Made by a program: the position numbers and the translations under genes
Source of the DNA: Martinezella rhizogenes
GTDB taxonomy: Bacteria > Pseudomonadota > Alphaproteobacteria > Rhizobiales > Rhizobiaceae
Assembly: GCF_007002745.1 (NCBI RefSeq)
Contig: NZ_SGNY01000001.1
Location: forward strand, 248,001 to 312,000
Reading direction: 5' to 3'
DNA length: 64,000 nucleotides
Notes under the pieces: generated by a model
Database searches by the model: none
Seen by the model: the letters and a program-made list of their open reading frames with translations, nothing else
What the model was told of the DNA's origin: nothing
Part shown: positions 43,691 through 53,691 of the stretch, piece by piece
Position numbering within the stretch: position 1 is the stretch's first letter
How the letters are laid out: the number at the start of each line of letters is the position of its first letter

Positions 43691-44011
43691 ATGAATGTCG
43701 AGAGTTACGAGAAAATCCTGCGCGACCGACAGCGTGAGCTTTACCGCCGCCTGCACCGGATCGAGGTCGATTTCGAACAGCCGCGCAATCCCGATGACGA
43801 GGAACGCGCCACGGAGCGCAACAATGACGAAGTGCTGGACGAGATGGGGCAGGTGGGGCAGGACGAGCTGCGCGCCATCGACGCAGCCCTCGACCGCATC
43901 GCCAGGGGCACCTTCGGCACCTGCGTGAAATGCGGCAAGACGATCTCGGAGGAGCGGCTGAAGGCGGTACCCTATACGCCGTTCTGTCAGGAATGTGCTG
44001 CGGCTTTGTGA
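43691..44011 (+). CDS. DksA/TraR-type zinc-finger protein
   Basis: 106 residues, shorter than DksA (about 150). A helical N-terminus (YEKILRDRQRELYRRLHRIEVDFEQ) leads to a C4 zinc finger: CVKCGKTI at about 79-86 and FCQECAAAL at the end. Members bind RNA polymerase in the secondary channel and modulate initiation under stress. TGGAGGAAAACACC precedes the ATG. It is likely cotranscribed with the universal stress gene. The acidic tip (PDDEERATERNNDE) resembles the DksA coiled-coil tip. Confidence 0.92.
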   Translation: MNVESYEKILRDRQRELYRRLHRIEVDFEQPRNPDDEERATERNNDEVLDEMGQVGQDELRAIDAALDRIARGTFGTCVKCGKTISEERLKAVPYTPFCQECAAAL

Positions 44012-44049
44012 TACGCAACTGAAAAGGGCTGCGAGGTCGCCGCGAGTTT

Positions 44050-44167
44050 CTTCTCCCCGCCGGGGAGAAGGTGGCCCGAAGGGTCGGATGAGGGGGCAAC
44101 GCCAGCGATGGACCGCACCCTTTCCCCCTCATCCCGCTGCCGCGGACTTCTCCCCGGCGGGGAGAAG
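44050..44167. repeat. RIME-like palindromic intergenic element, copy A5
   Basis: CTTCTCCCCGCCGGGGAGAAG ... CTTCTCCCCGGCGGGGAGAAG with GGTGGCCCGAAGGGTCGGATGAGGG and CCCTCATCCCGCTGCCGCGG inside. It occupies the centre of the 330-base gap 44012-44341, which otherwise shows no gene. Confidence 0.85.
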
Positions 44168-44341
44168 AAACAGGCGGCAACCGTTCGCTCCATCGGCGAT
44201 TACTGTGGCCGCAGAACGACCCGCACCTCTCCTTTCGCAACAGCCTCGAACGCAATTTGATCGACGTTAACCGGCTGCTGTCTTGTTCCTGTCTAATATT
44301 GTCTCCATGCTTTGGTGGAAGCACGCAGACGGGAATGAATT

Positions 44342-45010
44342 ATGAGTGATTTGTGGCGGTTCGGGCGCAAATATGATTTTCACGAGATTGTCGCCGATGG
44401 CATCGTCCATGGCGTCGGCATTGTTTTTGCGCTGGTCGGCGCCACGGCGCTGATTTTTTACGCCACCGTCTGGGGTACGCTGAGCGCGATTGCGGCCGCG
44501 TGGATTTATGGTCTCGGTCTGGTCGCCTGTCTCTCCGTGTCCTTCACCTATAATATCTGGCCGCATTCCCGGGTAAAATGGTTCCTGCGCCGGCTGGATC
44601 ATTCGGCGATCTTCATCCTGATCGCGGCCACCTACACGCCCTTCCTGATGCGCGGCATCAACGATCCGCTGATCGCCACCATGCTGGGGCTGATCTGGCT
44701 TACCGCGCTCTGTGGCATCTTCCTCAAATGTGTGTTTCCCGGCCGATATGACCGGGTGGCCATCGGTCTTTATCTCGCCATGGGCTGGAGCGGCATCATG
44801 GTGGTCGAGCCCCTGTCGTCGCATCTCGCTCCAGTCACACTCTGGCTGATCGTCGCTGGCGGCGTCATCTATTCGCTTGGCGTGATCTTCCATGTCTGGG
44901 AAAAACTGCGCTTCCAGAATGCCATCTGGCACGGTTTTGTCGTCACCGCCGCCGCCATTCATTATTTCGCCGTGGTCACCGCTTTCAGCCTTGTTCCGCT
45001 GGCATCCTGA
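44342..45010 (+). CDS. Hemolysin III / PAQR-family membrane protein (YqfA-like)
   Basis: 222 residues, seven membrane helices. The family metal-site pattern is visible: ADGIVHGVG near the start, RRLDHSAIFILIAATYTPF (His, Ser), and the C-terminal NAIWHGFVVTAAAIHYFAVV with paired histidines. Bacterial relatives resemble adiponectin receptors and are probably zinc-dependent membrane hydrolases, not proven haemolysins. GGGAATGAATT precedes the ATG. Monocistronic. Confidence 0.92.
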   Translation: MSDLWRFGRKYDFHEIVADGIVHGVGIVFALVGATALIFYATVWGTLSAIAAAWIYGLGLVACLSVSFTYNIWPHSRVKWFLRRLDHSAIFILIAATYTPFLMRGINDPLIATMLGLIWLTALCGIFLKCVFPGRYDRVAIGLYLAMGWSGIMVVEPLSSHLAPVTLWLIVAGGVIYSLGVIFHVWEKLRFQNAIWHGFVVTAAAIHYFAVVTAFSLVPLAS

Positions 45011-45144
45011 ATAGCCTCCCCATATCACGCCGCAGACACTGGAGCAGACACTGGACAGGCCGCCGCGTCATCGCTTAAGGCTCGTGAGGATCGCGACCGC
45101 AACAGGGCCGGCGCGTATTCCACAATGAGCGAGGGCGAAGCATA

Positions 45145-45639
45145 ATGACCGTGGAACTGCGTGACGCGACCGTGGATGATCTCTCCGGCATCATGGAGAT
45201 TTACAATGATGCGGTCGTCAATACGACGGCGATCTGGAACGAGGCGCTGGTCGATCTGGAAAATCGTAAAGAGTGGTTCGCTGCGCGCAAGGCGCGGGGC
45301 TTTCCGGTCATCGTCGCCATCCTTGACGGGAAGGTTGCCGGCTACGCCTCCTATGGTGACTGGCGCGCTTTCGACGGTTACCGCCACACCCGCGAACATT
45401 CGGTCTATGTGCACAAGGACGCGCGCGGCCACGGCATCGGCAAGCGGCTGATGCAGGCGTTGATCGACCACGCTTCCGGCAATGACGTGCATGTGCTGAT
45501 CGCCGCCATCGAAGCGGAAAACACCGCCTCCATCCGCCTGCATGAAAGCCTCGGTTTCAGGGTCGTCGGACGATTTTCGGAAGTCGGCACCAAGTTCGGC
45601 CGCTGGCTGGATTTGACCTGTATGGAGCTGAAGCTCTGA
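45145..45639 (+). CDS. GNAT N-acetyltransferase, phosphinothricin-acetyltransferase-like
   Basis: 164 residues: VELRDATVDDLSGIMEIYNDAVVNTTAIWNEALVDLENRKEWF is typical of the PAT/YncA group, with VAGYASYGDWRAFDGYRHTREHSVYVHKDARGHGIGKRLMQAL containing the acetyl-CoA loop RGHGIG. It likely acetylates an amino-acid analogue such as phosphinothricin or methionine sulfoximine. It is a paralogue in type of the enzyme at 17353 but not a close copy. Confidence 0.92.
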   Translation: MTVELRDATVDDLSGIMEIYNDAVVNTTAIWNEALVDLENRKEWFAARKARGFPVIVAILDGKVAGYASYGDWRAFDGYRHTREHSVYVHKDARGHGIGKRLMQALIDHASGNDVHVLIAAIEAENTASIRLHESLGFRVVGRFSEVGTKFGRWLDLTCMELKL

Positions 45640-45685
45640 GCTGATGCTGAAAGCCACCTGTAGATCGGGCGAGTGCCGCCTTGTT

Positions 45686-45803
45686 CTTCTCCCCGTCGGG
45701 GAGAAGTCCGCGGCAGCGGGATGAGGGGGCAAGCTCTCCGAAATCCGGCAACGTTGCCCCCTCATCCGACCCTTCGGGCCACCTTCTCCCCGGCGGGGAG
45801 AAG
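45686..45803. repeat. RIME-like palindromic intergenic element, copy A6 (inverted orientation)
   Basis: CTTCTCCCCGTCGGGGAGAAG followed by CCGCGGCAGCGGGATGAGGG; then CCCTCATCCGACCCTTCGGG and CTTCTCCCCGGCGGGGAGAAG. The inner order is reversed relative to A1, A2 and A5. It fills the convergent gap between the GNAT gene and msrB. Confidence 0.85.
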
Positions 45804-45856
45804 AAACTCGCGGCACCGTTTGCGACACAAAGTCGATTAAGAGGTTCTAAACCCCC

Positions 45857-46264
45857 TCAAACCGGCTCGAACACCATCGAGTGGCCGTTGATACAGTAAC
45901 GCAGTCCGGTCGGCTTCGGGCCGTCGGGGAAGACGTGGCCTAGATGGCCGCCGCAATTGGCACAGCGGATTTCGGTGCGCACCATGCCGTGGCTGACGTC
46001 GCGGAGTTCCGTCACCGCATCCGGTTTGATCGGCTCGAAATAGCTCGGCCAGCCACAGCCGGCATCGAACTTGGTGTCGGAGAGAAACAGCGGTTCGTCA
46101 CAGGCGGCGCAGCGATAGAGGCCTTTTTCGGTCGAGTTCCAGTAGGGACCGGTGAAAGGGCGCTCCGTGCCGTGCTCGCGCAGAATGTAATATTGCTCTG
46201 GCGTCAGCTGTTCACGCCAGTCGGCATCGCTCTTGTTGACTTTGGGGGGTGTCAGATCGCTCAT
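45857..46264 (-). CDS. msrB: Peptide-methionine (R)-S-oxide reductase
   Basis: 135 residues from the ATG at 46264 (GAAAGGATCATTCC upstream). Zinc cysteines CAAC and CANC and the catalytic cysteine in [13 protein letters not shown] are present, with [11 protein letters not shown] and [21 protein letters not shown] between. It reduces methionine R-sulfoxide in oxidised proteins. No msrA domain is fused. Cytoplasmic: no signal peptide. Confidence 0.95.
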   Translation of the reverse strand: MSDLTPPKVNKSDADWREQLTPEQYYILREHGTERPFTGPYWNSTEKGLYRCAACDEPLFLSDTKFDAGCGWPSYFEPIKPDAVTELRDVSHGMVRTEIRCANCGGHLGHVFPDGPKPTGLRYCINGHSMVFEPV

Positions 46265-46449
46265 GGAATGATCCTTTCTGTTCCTGCCAGAAATAGTCAT
46301 CGTCGTCACGGATTGAAAGAGGACACATCTCAATAACGAGTCCGTTATGCTGCGGACAGGGTGCCGATTTGGGTTGAGATGGCGTTGCCTATGCCTTAAC
46401 TGAAAATTCGATTTGAAAAAGAGAACGCCAGCCATTGGCGCGCGGGGTT

Positions 46450-46495
46450 GGGGACACCCCAGGCAGATGTGTGGGGGACACCCCGGGAGATGTGA
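46450..46495 (+). repeat. Tandem direct repeat immediately upstream of mrpA
   Basis: Two adjacent 23-base units, GGGGACACCCCAGGCAGATG and GGGGACACCCCGGGAGATG, each followed by TG, end exactly at the mrpA start. The ribosome site GGGAGATGTGA lies in the second unit. Confidence 0.75.
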
Positions 46496-48865
46496 ATGAC
46501 ACCAGATGTCACGCCGCTGACATTCCTGTCGCTGTTTCTGCCGTTTCTGGCAGCGCTTGCCGCACCGGTGCTGGTGAAGAGGTTGGGGCACAATGCCGCC
46601 TGGCTGCTGGCGCTTGCGCCGGGGCTGGCCTTTGTCCATTTCGCGCTGATGCTGCCTGACATTGCGGCGGGCGGTGTGGTGACGGGCGGTTACGCCTGGG
46701 TGCCAAGCTTCAATCTCAGCTTCTCCTGGTTCATCGACGGCCTGTCGCTCACCTTCGCGCTGCTAATCACCGGCATCGGCCTGCTGATCGTGCTTTATGC
46801 CGGCGGTTACATGAAGGGACATCCGCAGCAGGGCCGCTTCCTGTCCTTCCTGCTTCTGTTCATGGGAGCGATGCTGGGCGTCGTGGTCTCAGACAGCCTG
46901 CTGATGCTGTTCGTATTCTGGGAACTGACCTCCATCACCTCCTTCCTGTTGATCGGCTTCGATCACCAGCGTGCCGCCTCGCGCCGCGCTGCGCTGCAGG
47001 CGCTGGTGGTGACGGGTGGTGGCGGCCTGCTGCTGCTTGCCGGGCTGATCTTCATCTGGGACATGAGCGGCATGACGCAACTGTCGATGCTGGTGCGCGG
47101 CGGTGACATATTGCGCGACAGCCCGTTTTATCTGGCGGCACTGCTTCTGGTCCTCGGTGGCGCTTTCACCAAATCAGCGCAGTTTCCCTTCCATTTCTGG
47201 CTGCCAAACGCCATGGAAGCACCGACGCCGGTTTCGGCCTATCTGCATTCGGCAACCATGGTAAAGGCCGGCGTTTATCTTTTGATGCGTCTCAACCCCG
47301 TGCTTGGCGATACCGCCGCATGGCAGATCCTGCTACCCTTCTTCGGCGGCCTGACCATGCTCACCGGCGCGCTGCTGGCCGTGCGCCAGACCGACCTGAA
47401 GCTGATGCTCGCTTATACCACCGTATCGTCGCTCGGCCTTCTGGTGATGCTCACCGGCTTTGGTTCGGACCACGCCATTGAAGCTGCGGTGCTTTATCTG
47501 GTGGCGCATTCGCTGTTCAAGGGCGCGCTGTTTATGGTCGCCGGCATCATCGACCACGAGACCGGCACGCGCGATATCACGAAGCTTGCCGGATTGCGCA
47601 AGGCCATGCCCATCACCTTTGCAGCGGCGCTGGCCGCCGCGATTTCCATGGCCGGCCTGCCGCCGTTTTTCGGTTTTCTCGCCAAGGAAGAGATTTATTA
47701 CGCGCTGGCGCATGGCAATCCGCGGGCCGTGCTGTTTACCGGCATCGCCATTCTCGGCAATGCGCTGATGTTCGCCGTCGCCTTCGCGGTGGGGCTGAAA
47801 CCCTTCCTCGGCAAGCCGGGGAAAACCCCGAAACATGCGCATGAAGGCCCGCTGCTGCTCTGGCTCGGCCCGGCGCTGCTGGCGCTGAAGGGGCTCACCA
47901 TCGCTCTCTTTTCCGGCATCGCGCATTTCTACATCTCCACCCCCATGGCGAGCGCCATTGCCGGTGAGCCGCGTCCGGTGGAAATCTCGCTCATTCCCCA
48001 TATCGGTGTGCCGCTCGGCCTGTCGCTGCTCACGGTCGCGATTGGCATCGTCCTTTATATGCAGCTTGTCCCGCTCCGCGGCCTGATGGACCGCACGTTC
48101 AAGGCGCTGGGCGCCGGGCCGGACAGGGGTTTCGACGTCTTCATCGACGCGCTGGTGAAAATCTCCTTCCACGTCACACGGCTCATTCAGCCCGGTCGGC
48201 TGGAATTTTATGTCACCGCCACCTTCGCCGTCATCGCCGCCGTGCTGCTTGCGCCGTTGTTTCTCTATGGTGAACTTCCGGCGATGCCAGCGTGGCCGCA
48301 CGATATTCAGATCCATGAACTGACCTTCATTGCCATTGCGGTGGTGGGGCTTCTTGCGGTGCTGACGGCATCGAGCCGGCTCACCGCCATCATCGCGCTT
48401 GGCATTCAGGGCTTTGCGGTGGCGGTCATTTTCCTGCTGTTCGGCGCGCCCGACCTCTCCTTCACGCAATTCATGGTCGAGACCCTGTCGGTGGTCATTC
48501 TGACGCTGGTCATGACGCGGCTTCGCCTGTCGCCCTCGGACCATCGCGGGCTTGGCCAGAAGCTGCTGGACGGCACCATCGCCATTGCCTGCGGCACCGG
48601 CTTTGCCCTGTTCCTGATGCGGGCGACGCAAGCGAGCTTCGATAACCGCCTGACGGACTTCTACAACACCTATTCCAAGGTCGTTGCCCATGGTGCCAAT
48701 GTGGTCAACGTCATCATCGTCGATTTCCGCGGCACGGATACGCTGGGCGAAATTGCCGTGGTGATGATAACAGGTCTCGCCATCCTCGCGCTCATCCGCA
48801 TCCGCCCGGCCCCCGCCGTCAAGGGCCCAGCAAAGACGCCGAAGAAGAAGGGAGTGCGGGCATGA
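46496..48865 (+). CDS. mrpA: Mrp-type Na+/H+ antiporter subunit A
   Basis: 789 residues, about 20 membrane helices. The core is NuoL/ND5-like: [61 protein letters not shown] and [20 protein letters not shown]. The C-terminal part (about 600-780) holds the MrpA extension ([21 protein letters not shown]). It is the largest subunit of a proton-driven Na+ (K+) exporter used in pH and salt homeostasis. A tandem repeat lies just before its start. It overlaps mrpB by 4 bases. Confidence 0.95.
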   Translation: MTPDVTPLTFLSLFLPFLAALAAPVLVKRLGHNAAWLLALAPGLAFVHFALMLPDIAAGGVVTGGYAWVPSFNLSFSWFIDGLSLTFALLITGIGLLIVLYAGGYMKGHPQQGRFLSFLLLFMGAMLGVVVSDSLLMLFVFWELTSITSFLLIGFDHQRAASRRAALQALVVTGGGGLLLLAGLIFIWDMSGMTQLSMLVRGGDILRDSPFYLAALLLVLGGAFTKSAQFPFHFWLPNAMEAPTPVSAYLHSATMVKAGVYLLMRLNPVLGDTAAWQILLPFFGGLTMLTGALLAVRQTDLKLMLAYTTVSSLGLLVMLTGFGSDHAIEAAVLYLVAHSLFKGALFMVAGIIDHETGTRDITKLAGLRKAMPITFAAALAAAISMAGLPPFFGFLAKEEIYYALAHGNPRAVLFTGIAILGNALMFAVAFAVGLKPFLGKPGKTPKHAHEGPLLLWLGPALLALKGLTIALFSGIAHFYISTPMASAIAGEPRPVEISLIPHIGVPLGLSLLTVAIGIVLYMQLVPLRGLMDRTFKALGAGPDRGFDVFIDALVKISFHVTRLIQPGRLEFYVTATFAVIAAVLLAPLFLYGELPAMPAWPHDIQIHELTFIAIAVVGLLAVLTASSRLTAIIALGIQGFAVAVIFLLFGAPDLSFTQFMVETLSVVILTLVMTRLRLSPSDHRGLGQKLLDGTIAIACGTGFALFLMRATQASFDNRLTDFYNTYSKVVAHGANVVNVIIVDFRGTDTLGEIAVVMITGLAILALIRIRPAPAVKGPAKTPKKKGVRA

Positions 48866-49281
48866 ATACGCTCATTCTGCGCACCGTCGCCCCCGTCATC
48901 ACCAGCCTCATGGTGCTCTTCTCGATCTTCGTTTTGCTGCGCGGCCATAATGAGCCGGGTGGCGGTTTCATCGGCGGGCTGATCGCGGTTTCGGCGCTGG
49001 CGATCTATGGCATCGCTTATGGCGTGGCGGCGGTGAGGCGCGCCATCGTGTTTCATCCGCTGTCGATCGCAGGCGCGGGGCTGCTGATGGCGATGCTCTC
49101 CGGCCTCGTTTCGATTGCGGCCGGCGTGCCATTCATGACCGGGCTCTGGGTCTATCCAAGCCTGTTCGGCGTCGAGGTGCCGCTCTCCACCGTCATGTCC
49201 TTTGATATCGGGGTTTACCTCGTCGTGGTCGGCGCCATCACCTCCATTGCGTTGGCACTGGAAGAAAGGGAAAGCGACTGA
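48862..49281 (+). CDS. mrpB: Mrp-type antiporter subunit B
   Basis: 139 residues, four membrane helices, with the family start [38 protein letters not shown]. Separate from MrpA, unlike the PhaAB fusion of some rhizobial systems. It overlaps its neighbours by 4 and 1 bases, so translation is coupled. It is part of the seven-subunit inner-membrane complex. Confidence 0.95.
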   Translation: MNTLILRTVAPVITSLMVLFSIFVLLRGHNEPGGGFIGGLIAVSALAIYGIAYGVAAVRRAIVFHPLSIAGAGLLMAMLSGLVSIAAGVPFMTGLWVYPSLFGVEVPLSTVMSFDIGVYLVVVGAITSIALALEERESD

Positions 49282-49658
49282 TGGAAGCGGTCTTCTCCAT
49301 TCTCGTCGGCATCTTCTTTTCGGTGGCGATCTATCTCATGCTGTCGCGCCACAGCATCCGCATGCTGCTCGGCATCGCCATTCTCGGCAATGCGGTCAAT
49401 CTTTTGCTGTTCACGGCGGGCAGGCTGACGCGCGAAGTGCCGGCGATCATTCCCGCGGGTATGGATACGCTGCCGGCGGGTGCTGCCAATCCACTGCCGC
49501 AGGCGCTGATCCTGACGGCAATCGTCATTTCCTTTTCCTTCTTCTGTTTCCTTCTGGTGCTGACCTGGCGTGCCTTCCAGGAGTTGCAGACCGACGACAC
49601 GGACGAAATGCGCACCGCAGAACCGGCAGGCGAGCCAATGCCGCCGCTCGGTTATTGA
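49281..49658 (+). CDS. mrpC: Mrp-type antiporter subunit C
   Basis: 125 residues, three membrane helices, NuoK-like: [32 protein letters not shown], then PLPQALILTAIVISFSFFCFLL. Its C-terminal tail is acidic (TDDTDEMRTAEPAGE). It shares a base with the mrpB stop. Confidence 0.95.
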   Translation: MEAVFSILVGIFFSVAIYLMLSRHSIRMLLGIAILGNAVNLLLFTAGRLTREVPAIIPAGMDTLPAGAANPLPQALILTAIVISFSFFCFLLVLTWRAFQELQTDDTDEMRTAEPAGEPMPPLGY

Positions 49659-49679
49659 GCGGGCGGAGCATAGACAGAC

Positions 49680-51254
49680 ATGGCCTCATCCACCCCTTCC
49701 GCAGTTACCGATCTTTCCGCAGCGTTCGTCATGGCGCCCGTGGCGCTGTCCGACTGGCTGATCATCCTGCCGGTCGCGCTCTGCATTGGTGCGGGTGCCG
49801 TGCTGATGATGATGCGACACGCCATCCGCCACCATGCGGCCGTTGCCATTGCGGCGCTTTTCCTGCTCGTGATGCTTGATGCAGCGCTTTTGTGGAAGGT
49901 CGCGACGCAGGGCCCGTTCACCATGGTGATGGGCCGCTGGCTGCCGCCTTTCGGTATTGCCTTTACCGCCGATCTGACCGGCGCGCTGCTGTCGCTCGCC
50001 GCTGCCATCGTTGCGCTTGCCGGCGCCATCCATGCCGCCGGCGATATCGACGCCAGCGCCAGGCGTTACGGCTTTTATCCGTTCCTGATGCTCTTGATGG
50101 CGGGTGTTAGCGGCGCTTTCCTGACGGGTGATCTGTTCAACCTCTATGTCTGGTTCGAGGTGCTGCTGATCTCGTCCTTCGGCCTCATCGTGCTCGGCTC
50201 GACGCGCCAACAGATCGACGGGGCGCTGAAATACGCCATATTGAACCTCATCGGCACAACGCTGTTCCTAATCACGGTCGGTTATCTCTACGCTATCTTC
50301 GGCACGCTCAACATGGCCGATATCGCCCTGAAGGCGAACGGGCTGCGCGGAACCGCGCCGCTAATGACGCTTGCCAGCCTGTTTGCACTGGCTTTCGCCA
50401 TGAAGGCCGCCGCCTTTCCGGTGAATTTCTGGCTGCCCGCTTCCTATCACACGCCGCGCATCGTCGTATCCGCCCTGTTCGGCGGGTTGCTCACCAAGGT
50501 CGGCATCTATTCGCTGCTGCGCGTCATGGTCATGCTGTTTCCTGTCGAGCGCGAGGAACTCAGCATCGTCATCGCCATCTCGGCGGCACTGACCATGGTG
50601 CTGGGCGCCATGGGCGCACTCGCCCAAAACGACATCCGCCGCATGCTGGGTTATATCGTCATATCGGGCATCGGTTACATGATGGCGGGCATCGCCATCG
50701 GTACACCGTCGGGCGTGTCAGGGGCGATCTTTTACGCGCTGCATTCCATGGTGCTGATGACGGCGCTTTATCTTGCCGCCGGCCATGCCGCCCGCCTCGG
50801 CGGCAGCTTCAGCCTGACGGCGCTGAGCGGTCTTTACCGGCAGGCCCCGTGGTTTTCGGCGCTGGCGCTGGCGCTGTTTTTTGCCGGCTCCGGCCTGCCG
50901 CCGTTTTCCGGCTTCTGGCCGAAGGCGGTGCTGGTCAAATCGGCGATCGATATCGGTGCATGGTGGCTTGCCGCCGCCATTCTCGTCTCCGGCTTCATCG
51001 CCACCATCGCTTTCGGGCGGATATTCCTTCTGTGTTTCTGGCGCCCGGCGGCGTCGGCAGGCCAGCCGTCATCACTGGCACCGTCCTCTCCGGCGCTGCC
51101 CTCCGTCGTGCCGCTGGTCGGGCTGACCTTGCTCGTGGTATTTTTCGGCCTGTTCCCGGAAAGCCTGCTCAGTCTCAGCCAGCAGGCAGCCGTGGGGCTC
51201 GGTGATCCCCAGGCCTATATCCAGTCGGTCTTTTCGCAGGGAGGCAAGCCATGA
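49680..51254 (+). CDS. mrpD: Mrp-type antiporter subunit D
   Basis: 524 residues, about 14 membrane helices, NuoN/NuoM-like: GDLFNLYVWFEVLLISSFGLIVLG with the key Glu in helix 5, KAAAFPVNFWLPASYHTPRIVVSALFGGLLTKVGIYSL (Lys residues of the proton path), and RRMLGYIVISGIGYMMAG. With MrpA it is a candidate proton- or ion-translocating subunit. It begins 21 bases after mrpC and overlaps mrpE by 4 bases. Confidence 0.95.
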   Translation: MASSTPSAVTDLSAAFVMAPVALSDWLIILPVALCIGAGAVLMMMRHAIRHHAAVAIAALFLLVMLDAALLWKVATQGPFTMVMGRWLPPFGIAFTADLTGALLSLAAAIVALAGAIHAAGDIDASARRYGFYPFLMLLMAGVSGAFLTGDLFNLYVWFEVLLISSFGLIVLGSTRQQIDGALKYAILNLIGTTLFLITVGYLYAIFGTLNMADIALKANGLRGTAPLMTLASLFALAFAMKAAAFPVNFWLPASYHTPRIVVSALFGGLLTKVGIYSLLRVMVMLFPVEREELSIVIAISAALTMVLGAMGALAQNDIRRMLGYIVISGIGYMMAGIAIGTPSGVSGAIFYALHSMVLMTALYLAAGHAARLGGSFSLTALSGLYRQAPWFSALALALFFAGSGLPPFSGFWPKAVLVKSAIDIGAWWLAAAILVSGFIATIAFGRIFLLCFWRPAASAGQPSSLAPSSPALPSVVPLVGLTLLVVFFGLFPESLLSLSQQAAVGLGDPQAYIQSVFSQGGKP

Positions 51255-51730
51255 GCCTCTATATCGTCCTGTCGATGTTCCTTGCCATCTGGCTTGCCAT
51301 AACCGGCAGCGTCACGCCGGCGAACATTGTCTTCGGCGTCATCGTTTCGGTACTGGCGCTCGGGCTTATCCGTCATCAGATACCCAGGGGTAATAATCAC
51401 TGGCTGCGGCTGACGCGGATACTGTCGCTCGTGCTGCTGTTCTTCAAGGAACTGGCACTGTCTGCCTGGAAGGTGGCGGTGCTGGTGACGCGGCCGAAGC
51501 TCGACGTGCAGCCCGGCATCTTCGCTTATCCGCTGACGGTGAAGACGGACTTCCAGATCACGCTGCTCGCCAATCTCATCACGCTCACACCCGGCACGCT
51601 GTCGGTCGATGTATCCGGGGACAGGAAAACGCTCTACGTCCACGCAATCGACTGTAGCGATATCGAAGCCGCCAGAAACGACATCCGCAACGGCTTTGAA
51701 AAAAAGATCATGGAGGCGTTTCAACAATGA
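51251..51730 (+). CDS. mrpE: Mrp-type antiporter subunit E
   Basis: 159 residues: two or three N-terminal helices ([27 protein letters not shown]), then a cytoplasmic domain with [31 protein letters not shown], the MrpE signature. It overlaps mrpD and mrpF by 4 bases each. Confidence 0.95.
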   Translation: MSLYIVLSMFLAIWLAITGSVTPANIVFGVIVSVLALGLIRHQIPRGNNHWLRLTRILSLVLLFFKELALSAWKVAVLVTRPKLDVQPGIFAYPLTVKTDFQITLLANLITLTPGTLSVDVSGDRKTLYVHAIDCSDIEAARNDIRNGFEKKIMEAFQQ

Positions 51731-52110
51731 CGCCGGAACAAATAGTTTCATTTGCAACTATACTTGCCTCGGTTGTACTCTCGGCAGCCTTTTTGCTGAC
51801 AGTATATCGTGTCGTCATCGGGCCGACCCTGCCGGACCGGATCGTCGCGCTCGACATGCTGGTCGGCATCACCATCGGCTTCATCGCGGTCATCGCCATC
51901 CGCACTGGCTTCATCCTTTATGTCGATATCGCGATTGCGCTGGGGCTCGTCGGTTTTCTCGCAACGGTGGCCTTTGCCCGTTTCGTTCTGGCGCGCGGCG
52001 CAGATGGCGGGCGAAAGTCGAAAGCGGTGCTGGATGGCGAAAGAGCGCGAGAATCTGAAAAAAAATCGCAGAATCAAATGGTTGGCGGAAAAAGAAAGGG
52101 CGGAAAATGA
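51727..52110 (+). CDS. mrpF: Mrp-type antiporter subunit F
   Basis: 127 residues, three membrane helices with the motif [21 protein letters not shown] that defines MrpF/PhaF. The cytoplasmic tail is longer and more basic than usual ([19 protein letters not shown]). It overlaps mrpG by 4 bases. Confidence 0.95.
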   Translation: MTPEQIVSFATILASVVLSAAFLLTVYRVVIGPTLPDRIVALDMLVGITIGFIAVIAIRTGFILYVDIAIALGLVGFLATVAFARFVLARGADGGRKSKAVLDGERARESEKKSQNQMVGGKRKGGK

Positions 52111-52439
52111 CCGGCTGGCTGGTGGCTATCCTCGTTGCGGTGCTGACGGTCTCGGGAGCCGCCTTTTCACTGATCGCCGCAATCGGGCTCAATCGCCTGC
52201 CTGATGTCTATACCCGCATGCATGCGGCCTCCAAGGCGGGAACGGTGGGGTCCGGGCTGTTGCTTCTGGCGGTCGGCATTCATTCCATGGATATGTCGAC
52301 GCTGGCACGGGCACTTGCCGGTTTCTTCTTCTTCATTCTGACAGCACCTGTCTCCGCGCATCTTCTGGCTATGGCCGCGCATAAGGCAGGTTATCCGCTT
52401 CACGACAAATCGGTAGTTGATGACCTCAAGAAAATTTGA
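52107..52439 (+). CDS. mrpG: Mrp-type antiporter subunit G
   Basis: 110 residues, three membrane helices: [38 protein letters not shown] is the MrpG/YufB signature. It is the last gene of the operon and is followed by a terminator-like stem. Confidence 0.95.
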   Translation: MTGWLVAILVAVLTVSGAAFSLIAAIGLNRLPDVYTRMHAASKAGTVGSGLLLLAVGIHSMDMSTLARALAGFFFFILTAPVSAHLLAMAAHKAGYPLHDKSVVDDLKKI

Positions 52440-52872
52440 AGTTGAAATTACCCCCAATAATAGGGGGTATTCATTTTCAATTACCACTTGGCATAGTATT
52501 TTATTACCCGTAATTTTTTGTATTGCGATTAGACTGTTTTGAACTGAAAAATTCACAATAGGAATTTGACTTTTGCTGTTTTGCTGTTATCCAAATTAAG
52601 TGTAAAGTTGCTAATCGCGATTTGCATCTAGCCTCTTCATAGTCGGCATAGGCATTTTATTAATGTCTAATCTATGACCTCTCGGGTCATTGCTGCCCAT
52701 GTCGCGGGCCATAAGTTGAATCTCGGATCAATACGTTTCCGGTTTTCGCTTGAAATCTAGGGGTAGATTTCATGTTGGTTTCAACAAAGCGAAGGTGGGG
52801 CACCGGGTAACTTCACATCGCTCGAAGCGGCGTTCGCTCGCTTCCGGAGATAAATAAACAGGAGATACTTAA
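52440..52872. other. 433-base region upstream of ros
   Basis: After the mrp terminator, 52480-52640 is AT-rich and contains A/T runs such as AGTATTTTATTACCCGTAAT, where the autoregulated ros promoter and Ros-binding sequence are expected. I could not pick an exact ros box. 52640-52860 shows no gene and could be a long ros leader. Confidence 0.5.
52449..52476 (+). terminator. Probable terminator of the mrp operon
   Basis: TACCCCC-AATAATA-GGGGGTA stem (7 bp, perfect) followed by TTCATTTTC, 10 bases after mrpG. Confidence 0.6.
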
Positions 52873-53301
52873 ATGACGGAAACTGCATACGGTAACGCCC
52901 AGGATCTGCTGGTCGAACTGACGGCGGATATTGTGGCTGCCTATGTTAGCAACCACGTCGTTCCGGTAACAGACCTTCCCGGCCTTATTTCGGATGTTCA
53001 CACGGCACTCAGCGGCACCTCGGCACCGGCATCGGTGGCGGTCAATGTTGAAAAGCAGAAGCCTGCCGTCTCGGTTCGCAAGTCGGTTCAGGACGATCAT
53101 ATCGTCTGTTTGGAATGCGGCGGCTCGTTCAAGTCGCTGAAGCGCCATCTCACGACACATCACAGCATGACGCCGGAAGAATATCGCGAAAAATGGGACC
53201 TGCCGGTCGACTATCCGATGGTTGCGCCCGCCTATGCCGAAGCCCGCTCGCGGCTCGCCAAGGAAATGGGTCTCGGCCAGCGCCGCAAGGCCAGCCGCTA
53301 A
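52873..53301 (+). CDS. ros: Ros/MucR-family zinc-finger transcriptional regulator
   Basis: 142 residues with a prokaryotic Cys2His2 zinc finger: C79, C82, H92 and H97 ([22 protein letters not shown]). [36 protein letters not shown] follows. By memory it is nearly identical to Agrobacterium tumefaciens Ros, which represses virC/virD and the T-DNA ipt gene, affects succinoglycan synthesis and represses itself. Small differences (D34, C-terminal KASR) suggest a close relative rather than the same strain. ACAGGAGATACTTAA precedes the ATG. Confidence 0.97.
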   Translation: MTETAYGNAQDLLVELTADIVAAYVSNHVVPVTDLPGLISDVHTALSGTSAPASVAVNVEKQKPAVSVRKSVQDDHIVCLECGGSFKSLKRHLTTHHSMTPEEYREKWDLPVDYPMVAPAYAEARSRLAKEMGLGQRRKASR

Positions 53302-53315
53302 TCGGATCTGCCTGT

Positions 53316-53434
53316 TCTTCTCCCCGCCGGGGAGAAGATGGCAGGAAGGGTCAGATGAGGGGGCAAACTCTCCGCATGTCGCCGACTAAGCCCCCTCAAT
53401 CCGCTGCCGCGACCTTCTCCCCGGCGGGGAGAAG
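53316..53434. repeat. RIME-like palindromic intergenic element, copy A7
   Basis: CTTCTCCCCGCCGGGGAGAAG at the left, then a diverged middle (GGCAGGAAGGGTCAGATGAGG, CCCCCTCAATCCGCTGCCGC) and CTTCTCCCCGGCGGGGAGAAG at the right. Inserted between ros and its terminator. Confidence 0.85.
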
Positions 53435-53503
53435 GCGGCAAGCGGAGCCCGCCCGCCTCACATGTTTCCTTTGAAGCTGTCTTTACCATCACATGAATGT
53501 CCA

Positions 53504-53529
53504 GCCGGTCCGTCGACCGGCTTTTTTAT
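53504..53529 (+). terminator. Rho-independent terminator downstream of ros
   Basis: GCCGGTC-CGTC-GACCGGC followed by TTTTTTATT. The RIME element A7 lies between it and the ros stop codon, so it may have been pushed away from ros by the insertion. Confidence 0.9.
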
Positions 53530-53691
53530 TGTCGCGTCGAATCTCGTGTGAGGAAAAAAATCCTTTATCGTGCGCGGCATTTCTGCAAAAATAAAACCAT
53601 ATCAAGCGCATATTCTTCGCGGCCAAATTCACGCTTCCCCGGGTGAGCTCTCAGGTGTATGAATTAATTCCTATTCGTAGAGGAGTTGCAT

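Noticed and set aside
47333-48691. 452-codon minus-strand frame opposite mrpA
   Set aside because: Composition (His/Gln/Arg rich) is typical of antisense to membrane-protein codons; no domain.
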